In this document: positions 27,273 to 35,729 of the stretch, piece after piece
How positions within the stretch are numbered: position 1 is the stretch's first letter
Layout of the letters: the number at the start of each line of letters is the position of its first letter
NCBI RefSeq assembly: GCF_900115345.1
Contig: NZ_FOWC01000006.1
Coordinates: forward strand, 248,001 to 312,000
DNA: 64,000 nucleotides
Direction of reading: 5' to 3'
Source: Amycolatopsis rubida
GTDB lineage: Bacteria; Actinomycetota; Actinomycetes; Mycobacteriales; Pseudonocardiaceae
Notes under the pieces: model-generated
Seen by the model: only the letters and a program-made list of their open reading frames with translations
What the model was told of the DNA's origin: nothing
Databases searched by the model: none
Made by a program: the position numbers and the translations under genes

Positions 27273-28303
27273 CCGGGCTGACGGCGCTGCGGCTCGGCGG
27301 GGACCGGATTTCCGTGCGGGTGCGCAGGCGGGCGTGCGTGGTGGCCGCGGTGCTGGCTGCCGCGCTGGCGGTCGCGGCGTTCGGTTCGCTCGCGTTCACC
27401 GGGGAGCTGAGCCCGGCCGACGTGCTGCGGACGCTGGCCGGGCACGGCGACCGTTCGGACGAGTTCCTGCTCTACCGGCTCGCGGTGCCCCGGCTGCTGT
27501 GCGCGGTGCTGGTCGGCGTGGCGCTCGGCGCGAGCGGCGCGGTGTTCCAGAACCTGACGCGCAACCCGCTGGGCAGCCCGGACCTGATCGGGTTCACCAG
27601 CGGTTCGGCGGCGGGCGCGGTGTTCGTGCTGACCGTGCTGGGCGGCGGGATGGCCGCGATCGCGGGCGGGGCGCTGGCGGGCGGGCTGGCGACCGGTGCG
27701 GTGGTGTACGGCCTCACCGTGCGCCGCCAGGCGCGCGGGTACCAGCTCGTGCTCGTCGGCATCGCGGTCAACGCCATGCTTCAGGTGCTCACGCATTTCC
27801 TGCTGACCAGGGCGAACCTGGAATCCGCGATGGCCGCCCAGGTCTGGCTGACCGGCAGTCTCAACGGCCGCGGCTGGGAGCACGTCTGGCCGGCGCTGGC
27901 CGCGGTCGCGGTGCTGCTGCCGTTGCTGGCCGCGTTCGGCAGCCGGCTCGCGGTGCTGGAGCTGGGGGACGACGCCGCGACGGCGCTCGGCGTCCGCCCG
28001 GCGACGGCCCGGCTGGGCGCGCTGGCGGTCGGCGTCGCGCTGGCGGCCGCGGCGACCGCGACCGCCGGGCCGATCTCGTTCGTCGCGCTCGCGGCTCCGC
28101 AGCTGGCCAGGAGGCTGACCCGCGAGCCCGGCACCGGCGCCGGAACCGCGGCGCTGACCGGAGCGCTGATCCTGGTGGCCGGCGACGCGCTGGCGCGGCA
28201 GGCGTTCCCGGCCGAGCTGCCGACCGGGGTGGCGACCGCGGCGGTCGGCGGGGTCTATCTCGGCTGGCTGCTCAGCAGGCGATGGAGGGCGGGGAAGCGG
28301 TGA
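27269..28303 (+). CDS. FecCD-family siderophore ABC transporter permease (second subunit)
   Basis: This 344-residue permease partners the one at 25933. It starts at the ATG at 27269 after GAAGAAGG and overlaps the repeat-derived frame by four bases. Family signatures are LTRNPLGSPDLIGFTSGSAAG near residue 95, a motif LELGDDAATALGV in the cytoplasmic coupling region, and ELPTGVATAAVGGVYLGWLL at the C-terminus. FecCD permeases work with a binding lipoprotein (two candidates flank the operon) and an ATPase that is missing here. The stop overlaps the GTG start of the following exporter gene. Confidence 0.92.
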   Translation: MTGLTALRLGGDRISVRVRRRACVVAAVLAAALAVAAFGSLAFTGELSPADVLRTLAGHGDRSDEFLLYRLAVPRLLCAVLVGVALGASGAVFQNLTRNPLGSPDLIGFTSGSAAGAVFVLTVLGGGMAAIAGGALAGGLATGAVVYGLTVRRQARGYQLVLVGIAVNAMLQVLTHFLLTRANLESAMAAQVWLTGSLNGRGWEHVWPALAAVAVLLPLLAAFGSRLAVLELGDDAATALGVRPATARLGALAVGVALAAAATATAGPISFVALAAPQLARRLTREPGTGAGTAALTGALILVAGDALARQAFPAELPTGVATAAVGGVYLGWLLSRRWRAGKR

Positions 28304-29967
28304 ACGAACCACGGGAGCTGATCCGCCGCGCGATCCGCGGCCAGGCCCGGCAGCTGGCGCCCGCGGCGGCGCTGGCCGCGGTGCACCAGGGGTGCGAGGC
28401 GGCGGTCCCGCTGATGATCGGGCTGATCGTGGACCACGCGATCGCGCCCGGCAGCGGGTCCGGTCTGCTGTGGACACTCGTGCTGCTGGCGGTGCTGTTC
28501 GCCGTGCTGACCGCGTCCATGCGGCTGGGCGGAAGGCTGGTCCGGCACGCCACCCAGGGCGCGGGGCACGAGCTGCGGATGCGGCTGACCCGCCGGGTGC
28601 TCGACACCCGCGGCTTCGACCGGGCCGGGACGCGCAGCGGCGTGCTGCTGTCCACGGCGACCTCGGACGCCGGACGGGTCGGCATGGTGAACGCGGCGGT
28701 GTGGACCTCCGCGGGCGCGTTCGGCGCGCTCGTGGTGGCCGCGGTGATCCTGCTGCGCGCCTCGGTCCTGCTGGGGCTGGTGGTGCTGCTCGGCCTCATC
28801 CCGGTGGTGCTGCTGACCCGGACGATCTCGGCCCCGCTGGTGCGGCGCAGCTCCGCCGAGCAGTCGGCGGTCGCGCACGCCGCCGGGGTCGCGGCCGATC
28901 TCGTCGAAGGGCTGCGCGCGATCAAGGGGCTCGGCGCGGAGGCGGCGGTGTTCGGCCGGTATCGGGACGCCAGCGGGCAGGCGCGCGCCGCGGGTATCCG
29001 GGCGGCCCGGCTGGTGGCGTTGCGGTCCGGGCTGATCATCCTGCTGACCGGCGTGTTCCTGGCCGCGGTCGCGTGGCTGGGCGGCCGGCTGGCCGCCGGC
29101 GGCGCGATCACCGTCGGGCAGTTCGTCACCGCGTTCACCCTGGCCCAGTTCCTGATCGGGCCGTTCACCCGGATCGCGATGGTGGGCGCCCAGTTCGCCC
29201 GTGCCCGGGCGTCGGCGGAGCGGATCGCGAAGGTGCTGTCCGCGCCGCCGCTGGCCGAGGGCGGGCGCACCGACTCGCCCGCCGGGGCGGACCTGCGGAT
29301 CCGCGGGCTGTCCGGGCCCGGGCTGTTCGGTCTCGACCTGGCGGCGGCCGCGGGCGAGTTCGTCGGGGTGGTGGTCGACGACCTGGCGGCGGCGGACACG
29401 CTCGTGCGGTGCCTCGGCCGCCAGCAGGACCCGGACTCCGGCGAGATCCTGCTGGCCGGCGTGCCCGCCCGCGACCTGGACCCGGACGTCGTGCGCTCGG
29501 TGGTCCTGGTCGCCGCGCACGACGCGGTGCTGTTCGGCGGCACGGTGCGGGACAACGTGTCCGCCGCGGCGGCCGATCCGGGCGCGGTCGGCCGGGCGCT
29601 GGAGTGCGTGGACGCGGCCGCGATGCTGCCCGAGGGCGCGGACACGGTGCTGACCGAGCGCGGCCGGTCCCTCTCCGGCGGCCAACGCCAGCGGGTGGCG
29701 CTCGCCCGCGCGCTGGCCGCCGAACCGCCGGTGCTCGTGCTGCAGGAACCGACGACCGCGCTCGACGCGGTCACCGAAGCGGAGATCGCCGCGAACCTGC
29801 GCGCACTGCGGGCCGGCCGCACCACCCTGGTGATCTCGGCCAGCCCGGCGCTGCTCGCCGCGGCCGACCGGGTCGTGGTGGTCCGCGGCGGCGCGGTCGC
29901 GGCGAGCGGCAGTCACGCCGATTTGCTGGGCTCCGACGTGGATTACCGGGAGTTGGTGACCGCATGA
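28300..29967 (+). CDS. ABC exporter-fold half transporter with a degenerate nucleotide-binding site (subunit 1)
   Basis: A 555-residue fusion of a six-helix membrane domain (about residues 1-320) and a nucleotide-binding domain. The ATP-binding parts are broken: where Walker A should be, the sequence reads GVVVDDLAAADTLV with no GxxGxGKS/T, and Walker B reads VLVLQEPTTALD, with Gln in place of Asp. The signature motif LSGGQRQRVALARAL is intact. It is coupled by four-base overlaps to the second permease upstream and to subunit 2 downstream. Its NBD is complementary to that of subunit 2, so the two should form one heterodimer. By position it would export the siderophore or, like the mycobacterial exporter-fold IrtAB system, import it. 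Confidence 0.9.
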   Translation: MNEPRELIRRAIRGQARQLAPAAALAAVHQGCEAAVPLMIGLIVDHAIAPGSGSGLLWTLVLLAVLFAVLTASMRLGGRLVRHATQGAGHELRMRLTRRVLDTRGFDRAGTRSGVLLSTATSDAGRVGMVNAAVWTSAGAFGALVVAAVILLRASVLLGLVVLLGLIPVVLLTRTISAPLVRRSSAEQSAVAHAAGVAADLVEGLRAIKGLGAEAAVFGRYRDASGQARAAGIRAARLVALRSGLIILLTGVFLAAVAWLGGRLAAGGAITVGQFVTAFTLAQFLIGPFTRIAMVGAQFARARASAERIAKVLSAPPLAEGGRTDSPAGADLRIRGLSGPGLFGLDLAAAAGEFVGVVVDDLAAADTLVRCLGRQQDPDSGEILLAGVPARDLDPDVVRSVVLVAAHDAVLFGGTVRDNVSAAAADPGAVGRALECVDAAAMLPEGADTVLTERGRSLSGGQRQRVALARALAAEPPVLVLQEPTTALDAVTEAEIAANLRALRAGRTTLVISASPALLAAADRVVVVRGGAVAASGSHADLLGSDVDYRELVTA

Positions 29968-31745
29968 CTCAGACCGGCGCACGGGCCGGACGGGGTCCGG
30001 CGGCGGAGGTTCTGCTGCCGATCGCGACCGCCGCCCGGACCAGACAGGCGGCGTGGCGAGTGCTCCGCCCGCATCGCGGTCTCGCCGCGGCGACGCTGCT
30101 GGTGCTGGTGCTCGCGACAGCGGTCGGCTTGCTCGCCCCGCGGCTGCTCGGCGGCATCGTGGACCTGGTGGTGCGCGGGGACGGCACGGCCGTGCTCCCG
30201 ATCGCCGCGGCGCTCGCCCTGGTCGCGCTCGCCCAAGGCGGGTTCCAGGCGCTGGGCTCGGCGATGGTCGCGCGGCTGGGCCAGACCGCGATCGCCGGCG
30301 TCCGCGAGACGGTCGTGCGGAAGGTGCTGCGGATCCCGGCCGAACGCGTCGAGCGGGCGGGCAGCGGCGACGTGCTGGCCCGGCTGTCGGGCGACGTGGA
30401 AGCGGTCAACGAAGCGGTCGGCGGGGTGCTGCCGACCCTCATCGACGCCGGGCTGGCCATCGTGTTCACCGCGGCGGCCCTGGTGCTGCTCGACTGGCGA
30501 TTCGCGGTCGCGGCTCTGCTCGCCGTGCCGTTCCAGATCGCCGCGGTGCGGTGGTATCTGCGGGTCGCGGTGCCGGTGATCGCGCGGGAGCGAGTCGCCG
30601 AAGGAGCGCGCGCTCAGCAACTGCTGGACTCGATCGACGGCGCGGCGACGGTCCGCGCGCTGCGCGTCGAAGCCGAACACCTCAGCCGGGTCGCCGCGGC
30701 CTCGGACCGCGCGCGCAAGCTGTCGATCCGGATGGCCGCGGTGCAGCGGCGTTTCTTCGGCAGGCTCAACTACGGCGAACTCGCCGGACTGGCGGCGATC
30801 CTCGCGACGGGTTTCCTCCTCGTCCGCTCGGGCACGGCGACCCTCGGCGCCGCTTCGGCCGCGGCACTGTACTTCCACCGGCTTTTCGACCAGTTCAACG
30901 CGATTCTCGGCAGCTTCGACAGCGCGCAGGCCGCCTCCGGCGCGTTCGCCCGTCTCGTCGGGGTCGCCGATCTGCCGGACCCGCCGCGCCGCGCTCCGCG
31001 ACCGTCCACTTCGGACCGAACGGTCACCGTGTCCGGCTTGTCCTTCGCCTACGACGCCGGACGGCCGGTGCTGTCCGAAGTGGACCTCACGGTCGGTCCC
31101 GGCGAACGGCTGGCGATCGTCGGGGCCTCGGGAGCCGGGAAGACCACGCTGGTGAAGGTGATTGCCGGAGTGCTGGACGCCGAGCGCGGGCGAGTGGAGC
31201 TGGGCGGGGTGGACACCGCCCGGCACGACACGGCCGAACTGCGCCGGAAGTGCGTGCTGCTGAGCCAGGAAGTGCACGTCTTCGCCGACACCCTGGCGGC
31301 CAACCTCGTCCTCGCCCGCGCGGACGCGGCCGAGGACGAGATGACCGCCGCGCTGGCCGAGGTCGGCGCGGCGGGGTGGTTCGCCGCGCTGCCGGACGGA
31401 CTGTCCACTGTGCTCGGCCGGGGCGGGCATCCGCTCACCCCGGCCCAGGCCCAGCAGCTGGCGCTGGCCCGGCTGGTGCTGGCCGACCCGCCGATCGCGA
31501 TCCTCGACGAGGCGACCGCCGAAGCGGGCAGCACCGGCGCGAAAGTGCTGGAAGCCGCCGCGGACAAGGCACTGGCCGGGCGGACCGCGCTGGTGGTCGC
31601 GCACCGTTTGACGCAGGCGGCGCGCGCGGACCGGATCGTGGTGCTGGAGCACGGCCGGGTCGCCGAAGTCGGCACGCATGCCGAACTGGTGGCCGCGGGC
31701 GGTGGTTACGCCGGATTGTGGCGGGCGTGGTCGGCGAACCGGTAG
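29964..31745 (+). CDS. ABC exporter-fold half transporter with intact Walker motifs (subunit 2)
   Basis: A 593-residue membrane-NBD fusion that starts at the ATG overlapping the previous stop. Walker A (GASGAGKTT, near residue 390), Walker B with catalytic Glu (IAILDEATAE) and the H-loop (VVAHRLTQA) are intact, but the signature motif is degenerate (LTPAQAQQLALARL instead of LSGGQ). Paired with subunit 1 it yields exactly one complete ATP site: Walker A/B from this protein and LSGGQ from the partner. The second composite site lacks both. Asymmetric heterodimeric ABC transporters are known, but here the split is complete. It belongs to the iron-box-controlled operon beginning at 25933. Confidence 0.92.
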   Translation: MTQTGARAGRGPAAEVLLPIATAARTRQAAWRVLRPHRGLAAATLLVLVLATAVGLLAPRLLGGIVDLVVRGDGTAVLPIAAALALVALAQGGFQALGSAMVARLGQTAIAGVRETVVRKVLRIPAERVERAGSGDVLARLSGDVEAVNEAVGGVLPTLIDAGLAIVFTAAALVLLDWRFAVAALLAVPFQIAAVRWYLRVAVPVIARERVAEGARAQQLLDSIDGAATVRALRVEAEHLSRVAAASDRARKLSIRMAAVQRRFFGRLNYGELAGLAAILATGFLLVRSGTATLGAASAAALYFHRLFDQFNAILGSFDSAQAASGAFARLVGVADLPDPPRRAPRPSTSDRTVTVSGLSFAYDAGRPVLSEVDLTVGPGERLAIVGASGAGKTTLVKVIAGVLDAERGRVELGGVDTARHDTAELRRKCVLLSQEVHVFADTLAANLVLARADAAEDEMTAALAEVGAAGWFAALPDGLSTVLGRGGHPLTPAQAQQLALARLVLADPPIAILDEATAEAGSTGAKVLEAAADKALAGRTALVVAHRLTQAARADRIVVLEHGRVAEVGTHAELVAAGGGYAGLWRAWSANR

Positions 31746-31843
31746 CGCTGGGCGGACTGCTGGCGCTGATCGGCCGCGTGCCGGGACCTGAGCTTTCGCC
31801 GGACCGCGGCGAACGAGCCTCGAAGAGAAAGAAAGAGCAAACC

Positions 31844-32833
31844 GTGAAACTGACCAAGACAATTCCGTTCGCGCTGGCGTGCGCGCTGACCGTGGCGCTT
31901 TCGGCGTGCACCAACAATTCCGCGGACAGCGACGCGGCGCAGCCGGCGTCGGCCGGATTCCCGGTGAGCGTGCCGGGCAAGTTCGGCGCCGCGCAGGTGC
32001 CGTCCGCGCCGAAGCGGGTCGTGGCGATGGACTGGACGTCGGCGGACATCGCGCTGTCGCTCGGCGTCGCCCCCGTCGGCATGGCGAAGGTGGCCACCGC
32101 GGACGGCGGGATCGAACCGTGGACGAAGCCGCTGCTCGGCGCGAACTCCCCGAAGCTGTTCTCCGTCGACAGCGGGGACCCGATCGACCAGGTGGCCGCG
32201 CTCAAACCGGACCTGATCCTGGCGACGAAGGACTACAACCTCGGCGAGAGCTACCAGCAGCTGTCGCAGATCGCCCCGGTCGTCACCTACGCCAAGGCGC
32301 CCAACAGCGATTCCTGGCAGGACGCGACGCGCGGCATCGCCAAGGCGCTGGGCAAGAGCGCCCAGGCGGACCAGACGATCGCGAAGACGACCGCCGACAT
32401 CGCCGCCGCGAAGAAGACCCACCCCGAATTGGCCGGGAAGACCTACAACTTCCTGGTCACCCCGCAGGCGGCCGGAGTGCACGCGGTGAACTCCACCGCG
32501 GACGTCTCGGCGCAGTTCCTCGACCAGCTCGGCCTCTCGCTGAGCCCGGCGGTGCGCTCGATGCCGGACTCCTCCATTCCCGGCCGCACGCTGGTCAGCT
32601 GGGAGAACGTGTCGAAGCTCGACGCGAACCTGCTGCTGGCCACCGGTTCGCCGAGTTCGCTGAAGCTCGCGCAGGCCACGCCGGGCTTCACCGACCTGCC
32701 CGCGGTGAAGCGGGGAGCGTACCTGCCGCTGCAGCCGGCTCTCGCCCAGGCGATCGCGTTTCCTTCGTCGGTGAGCCTGGAATGGGCGCTGGGCCAGCTG
32801 ACCCCGAAGCTTTCCGACGCGAGCCGGAAATAG
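31844..32833 (+). CDS. Second siderophore-binding lipoprotein
   Basis: A 329-residue FecB/FepB-type binding protein with a clean lipoprotein signal: KLTKTIPFALACAL, then the lipobox LSAC. The core has SAPKRVVAMDWTSADIALSLGV near residues 50-70 and LKPDLILATKDYNLGESYQQL near 115-135. The GTG at 31844 is preceded by the purine-rich run AAGAGAAAGAAAG. It follows the exporter pair by 98 bases and has no iron box of its own, so it probably belongs to the same transcript. Having two different binding proteins (this and the one at 22882) suggests recognition of two ligand forms or two siderophores. Confidence 0.88.
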   Translation: MKLTKTIPFALACALTVALSACTNNSADSDAAQPASAGFPVSVPGKFGAAQVPSAPKRVVAMDWTSADIALSLGVAPVGMAKVATADGGIEPWTKPLLGANSPKLFSVDSGDPIDQVAALKPDLILATKDYNLGESYQQLSQIAPVVTYAKAPNSDSWQDATRGIAKALGKSAQADQTIAKTTADIAAAKKTHPELAGKTYNFLVTPQAAGVHAVNSTADVSAQFLDQLGLSLSPAVRSMPDSSIPGRTLVSWENVSKLDANLLLATGSPSSLKLAQATPGFTDLPAVKRGAYLPLQPALAQAIAFPSSVSLEWALGQLTPKLSDASRK

Positions 32834-33546
32834 GACCGAGGCGGCGATGGCGGTGCGGGAGCCGCGGAAAGCGGGGTTCGAGATTCTCCCGCACTCGTCG
32901 CCGGAGACCATCCGCACCGGTCTGTGCAGATGCTGAAAGTGCTAGCGGTGCGCGCTCGTCGGCGAGCACGCCGGGTTCCACCGGTTCTTCACGATGATTT
33001 TCGACGAACTGGACGACTCCTGCTTTGCCGCGCTCGAAGACCATCTCGCCGGACCCGACCATGGGCGCCACGGCAGCCGGAATAAGCGCGGGCCAGAACC
33101 CGCCTGGGAAAGCCGGCGGACCGTAGGCGGTCGCGACGATCGTCAGCAGCCGGATGCCGAAGCGGCCGAACAGCAGCGAACCCCGCTGCGGACGGCCATC
33201 GCGACCGCGGAGAAGACCGGGATCAGGCCGGCGGAGACCGTGCTGTGCCGCTGGAAGCGGAAAGCGACGACCGGGAAGTCCGCGAACCCGGCCGCGAACG
33301 GCGCCGCTGCTGCCAGGCGAAGCCAGAAGCCGCGGCCGCCGGCGCATGGGCGCCGCACGTGTTCCCGGCAGCCGGGGGAGCGGGCGGCGGGACCGGCGCA
33401 CTGGGGGCGGTCGCGGAAGTCGCCGATCTCGAAGGGCACGCGAGTTCCGCAGCGTCACCGTTTCCTCGCTCCCGGTGAGATACCTGGTCAGCGGTGTGGA
33501 TCTCGACGCCCGAGTGCTAGCGTTTGCTCGCTGTACAACCGAATAC
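32834..33546 (+). other. Gene-poor stretch with decayed coding remnants
   Basis: No intact gene is visible between the second lipoprotein and the first riboswitch. On the minus strand, about 33060-33440 looks like a broken MFS transporter (separate entry). On the plus strand, about 32950-33060 can be read as a short fragment (ALVGEHAGFHRFFT followed by MIFDELDDSCFAALEDHL) that resembles the C-terminus of a MarR-type regulator, but stops interrupt it. I see no clear terminator after the lipoprotein gene. Confidence 0.5.
33060..33440 (-). pseudogene. Remnant of an MFS transporter
   Basis: Read on the minus strand, one frame gives FADFPVVAFRFQRHSTVS, then GLIPVFSAVAMAV. A different frame continues with RFGIRLLTIVATAYG and FPGGFWPALIPAAVAPMVG. 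Joined, these pieces resemble the second half of an actinobacterial MFS transporter (the ADFPLIAFHFQ, PVFYAVAMAVDAL, GRLFDRIG and FLGGFWPAL blocks). At least one frameshift separates them and most helices are missing. The identification rests on memory of the family and is tentative. Confidence 0.4.
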
Positions 33547-33640
33547 CGTGATCGTCAGGGGAAGCCGGGCAAGAGCCGGCGCTGACTCGCAACCGTAGGC
33601 TCGCCTCGTGGCGGGCAAGCCGGAATGCCTGACGGTCACG
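33547..33640 (+). ncRNA. Cobalamin riboswitch, compact form, controlling the B12 uptake operon
   Basis: The closing stem P1 is formed by CGTGA-CGTCAGG (33547-33559) with CCTGACG-TCACG (33628-33640). Inside are the GGGGAAGCCGGGC...GAGCCGGC hairpin and the B12 box GCGCTGACTCGCAACCGT near 33579-33596. A GAGTGG just after the aptamer (about 33640) could pair with CCACTC about 25 bases before the start codon, so control of translation initiation is possible. At about 94 bases the element is much shorter than the one at 46207. It precedes the operon at 33751-39970. Confidence 0.88.
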
Positions 33641-33750
33641 AGTGGCTCCTGCCGTCGAAGACTACGGAACGGGCCCGGCCGCGCGTGCGCTTGACTGGGG
33701 TGTCGCGGTGACGGGTCGCGTTCAGACCACTCACCGCAAAGGACATCGCT

Positions 33751-34284
33751 ATGTTCTCCCTGGCCAAGACTGCCGCGATCAGTGTGCTCGCGGTTCCCCT
33801 TTTCGTTTCCTCCCCGGCTGCCGCCGCGCCCGCTTCGTACACCGACGGTCCGTGCCAAGGCAGTTCGGGCGTGACAGTCGTCGTGGACGCCACGCATTTC
33901 GCCGGGGCCGGGGTGACCCGCCGTTGTGTCGCCGGTGACCCGGACACCGCTTTCGAGGCGCTCAGCGAGGCCGGTTTCGCTCCCGTGCACGGGACCGGCC
34001 AGGGCCAGCAGGGGCCTTACCAGTACTTGTGCCGCATCGACGCCCGTCCGTCCAGCACCGCCGACCCGTGCACCGGGTTCGTGGCGAACGCGCCGTACTG
34101 GGCGTACTGGGTGCCGGACGTGCAGAACGCCGACTGGACCTATGCCGAGGACGGTGTGGACACCTCGGACCCCGCTCCGGGGACGGTGCTCGGGTTCTCC
34201 TTCGGCGCGGGCACGGCGACGGACCCGAACCAGATGAGCTTGACGCTGGCGCAGGCCAAGGACCCGAACTGGACCGGTTCGTGA
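33751..34284 (+). CDS. Secreted transcobalamin beta-domain-like (DUF4430-type) protein
   Basis: A 177-residue protein with a signal peptide (MFSLAKTAAISVLAVPLFVS, cleaved after a motif like SPAAAA) and no membrane anchor. The mature part contains GVTVVVDATHF, four cysteines in two pairs, and the segment YWAYWVPDVQNADWTYAEDG followed by a Gly/Phe-rich end. The YWxYW...W.Y..(D/E)G pattern is that of the DUF4430 family, whose best-known members are the C-terminal beta domains of animal intrinsic factor and transcobalamin. The protein at 35726 is a clear paralogue. AAAGGA precedes the ATG. It is the first gene after the cobalamin riboswitch and is coupled by GTGA to the next gene. Proposed role: extracellular capture of cobalamin. 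Confidence 0.72.
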   Translation: MFSLAKTAAISVLAVPLFVSSPAAAAPASYTDGPCQGSSGVTVVVDATHFAGAGVTRRCVAGDPDTAFEALSEAGFAPVHGTGQGQQGPYQYLCRIDARPSSTADPCTGFVANAPYWAYWVPDVQNADWTYAEDGVDTSDPAPGTVLGFSFGAGTATDPNQMSLTLAQAKDPNWTGS

Positions 34285-35729
34285 GTTGGGGTGCCGGTGC
34301 CGTGGCCAGCGCAGTGCTGCTGGCCGCGGCGTTTCCGGCACCCGCGGCGGAGACGCGCGCGCCGGAGGCGGCCGTGGCTGCCGCGGAGTTCCTGGCGCAT
34401 GAGTTCACCCGGCTCGGCGACGGCTATCCGAACCCGGCTTCGCCCGGCAACAACGACGCGGGGTTGATGGCCGACGCGCTGCTGGCCATGCACAGAGCGG
34501 GAGTCGAGCCGGCTGTCCAGGCGAAGGCGACCGCGAAACTGCGCGCGAACTTCTTCAGCGCCACGATCGTCTCCGCGGGCGTCATGGGCAAGGACCTGAT
34601 CGTGGCGCTCGATCAGGGCGTGAATCCGCGCCAGTGGGGAAACGACAGCGCGGGCAAGAACATCGACCTCGTCGCGCGGCTCGGCGCGGCGCAGAATTCC
34701 GCGGGCGTTTTCGAGGACACCGCGGCGAGCGGGACCCGCACCCCGTCCAACGTGTTCGGCCAGGCGCTGGCGCTGATCGGCTTGCACAAGGCGGGGATCG
34801 GCAACTCCGCCGGGGCGGCGACGCTGGTGCGCCAGCAATGCCCGGGCGGAGGATTCCGGCTGAATCCGCCGGACAGCGGCGCGACCGCGCGGTGCACGTC
34901 GGACGCCGAGGTCAGCGCGGACACCACCGCGATGGGAGTGTGGGCGCTCGTCGAGATCGGCGGCCACCAGCCGCAGGTGTCCAGTGCGCTGGGGTGGCTG
35001 CGGGCGCACCAGGACCCGGCGACCGGGGCGTTCAGCGCGGATCCGAAAAGCCCGGCGCAGGTCAACACCAACTCCTCCGGGCTGGCCGCGATGGCCTTGG
35101 CGCTCGGCGGCGACGGCAAGGCGGCCTCCCGGGCGACCGGATGGCTGGCCGCCATGCAGGTGCCCGGCAGCGTCCCGGTCCCGGCGATGGCCGGGGCGAT
35201 CGCGAAGAGCCAGGCAGACCTGGACGCGATCAACCGGGACGCGAAGGCGTTCTGGCTCAAGTCCAGCGGTGCCGACAACCTGGGCAAGCAGGACGGCCTG
35301 CGCCGCGCGAGCGCACAGGCGTTGCTGGGGTTGGCTGCCGCGGTGCCCGATCCGGCGCCGCCCCGCCCTCCCGGCGACCCGCCGCGCGACGGGAAAACGC
35401 CCGGCGACGGCTCGCCGCCGGGCATCCCGGTCCGCAGCGCACCAGGGCTGGCGGCCAGCACACCAGGCACCCGGACGGCTGCCGCGCCGCAAAACCCGGC
35501 CACGGTCGCCAAGGAGCCTGCGAGCGCACCGCCTGCCCCGGCACCGAGCGCGCAGCCGGTGCCGGGAACCGCCGCTCCGCAGCGGATCGGGCAGGCACGG
35601 GCACTGGAGCCTCGCCCGGTGTCGTTCTGGGAGGGCCCGAAGGGAATGGCGGCCGCGGTACTGGCCGGGTTGCTGTTCGCCGCGGGCACTTTCTGGTTCC
35701 TGGTGCGGCGCAAGGGATCCCGCTCGTGA
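34281..35729 (+). CDS. Membrane-anchored alpha/alpha-barrel (intrinsic-factor/prenyltransferase-like repeat) protein
   Basis: A 482-residue exported protein. It has an N-terminal signal segment (AVASAVLLAAAFPAPAAE) and about 300 residues of repeats with internal similarity, such as DTTAMGVWALVEIGG and NSSGLAAMALALGGDG. A Pro/Ala-rich linker follows, then one membrane helix (MAAAVLAGLLFAAGTFWFLV) with a basic tail. The repeats fit the alpha6/alpha6 toroid of terpenoid cyclases and of the N-terminal domain of eukaryotic cobalamin carriers, which bind B12 between the barrel and a separate beta domain. Here the beta domains are encoded by the genes on either side. The start is the GTG at 34281 (GTGA overlap). 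The riboswitch and the ECF genes support cobalamin as ligand; that is inference. Confidence 0.72.
   Translation: MSWGAGAVASAVLLAAAFPAPAAETRAPEAAVAAAEFLAHEFTRLGDGYPNPASPGNNDAGLMADALLAMHRAGVEPAVQAKATAKLRANFFSATIVSAGVMGKDLIVALDQGVNPRQWGNDSAGKNIDLVARLGAAQNSAGVFEDTAASGTRTPSNVFGQALALIGLHKAGIGNSAGAATLVRQQCPGGGFRLNPPDSGATARCTSDAEVSADTTAMGVWALVEIGGHQPQVSSALGWLRAHQDPATGAFSADPKSPAQVNTNSSGLAAMALALGGDGKAASRATGWLAAMQVPGSVPVPAMAGAIAKSQADLDAINRDAKAFWLKSSGADNLGKQDGLRRASAQALLGLAAAVPDPAPPRPPGDPPRDGKTPGDGSPPGIPVRSAPGLAASTPGTRTAAAPQNPATVAKEPASAPPAPAPSAQPVPGTAAPQRIGQARALEPRPVSFWEGPKGMAAAVLAGLLFAAGTFWFLVRRKGSRS

Noticed and set aside
31750..31843. Looked for a third iron box before the second binding lipoprotein.
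   Set aside because: No TTAGG/CCTAA-type palindrome is present.
33154..33585. Plus-strand frame of 143 codons before the first riboswitch.
   Set aside because: Arginine/proline-rich, overlaps the pseudogene region and runs into the riboswitch; no motifs and no ribosome binding site.
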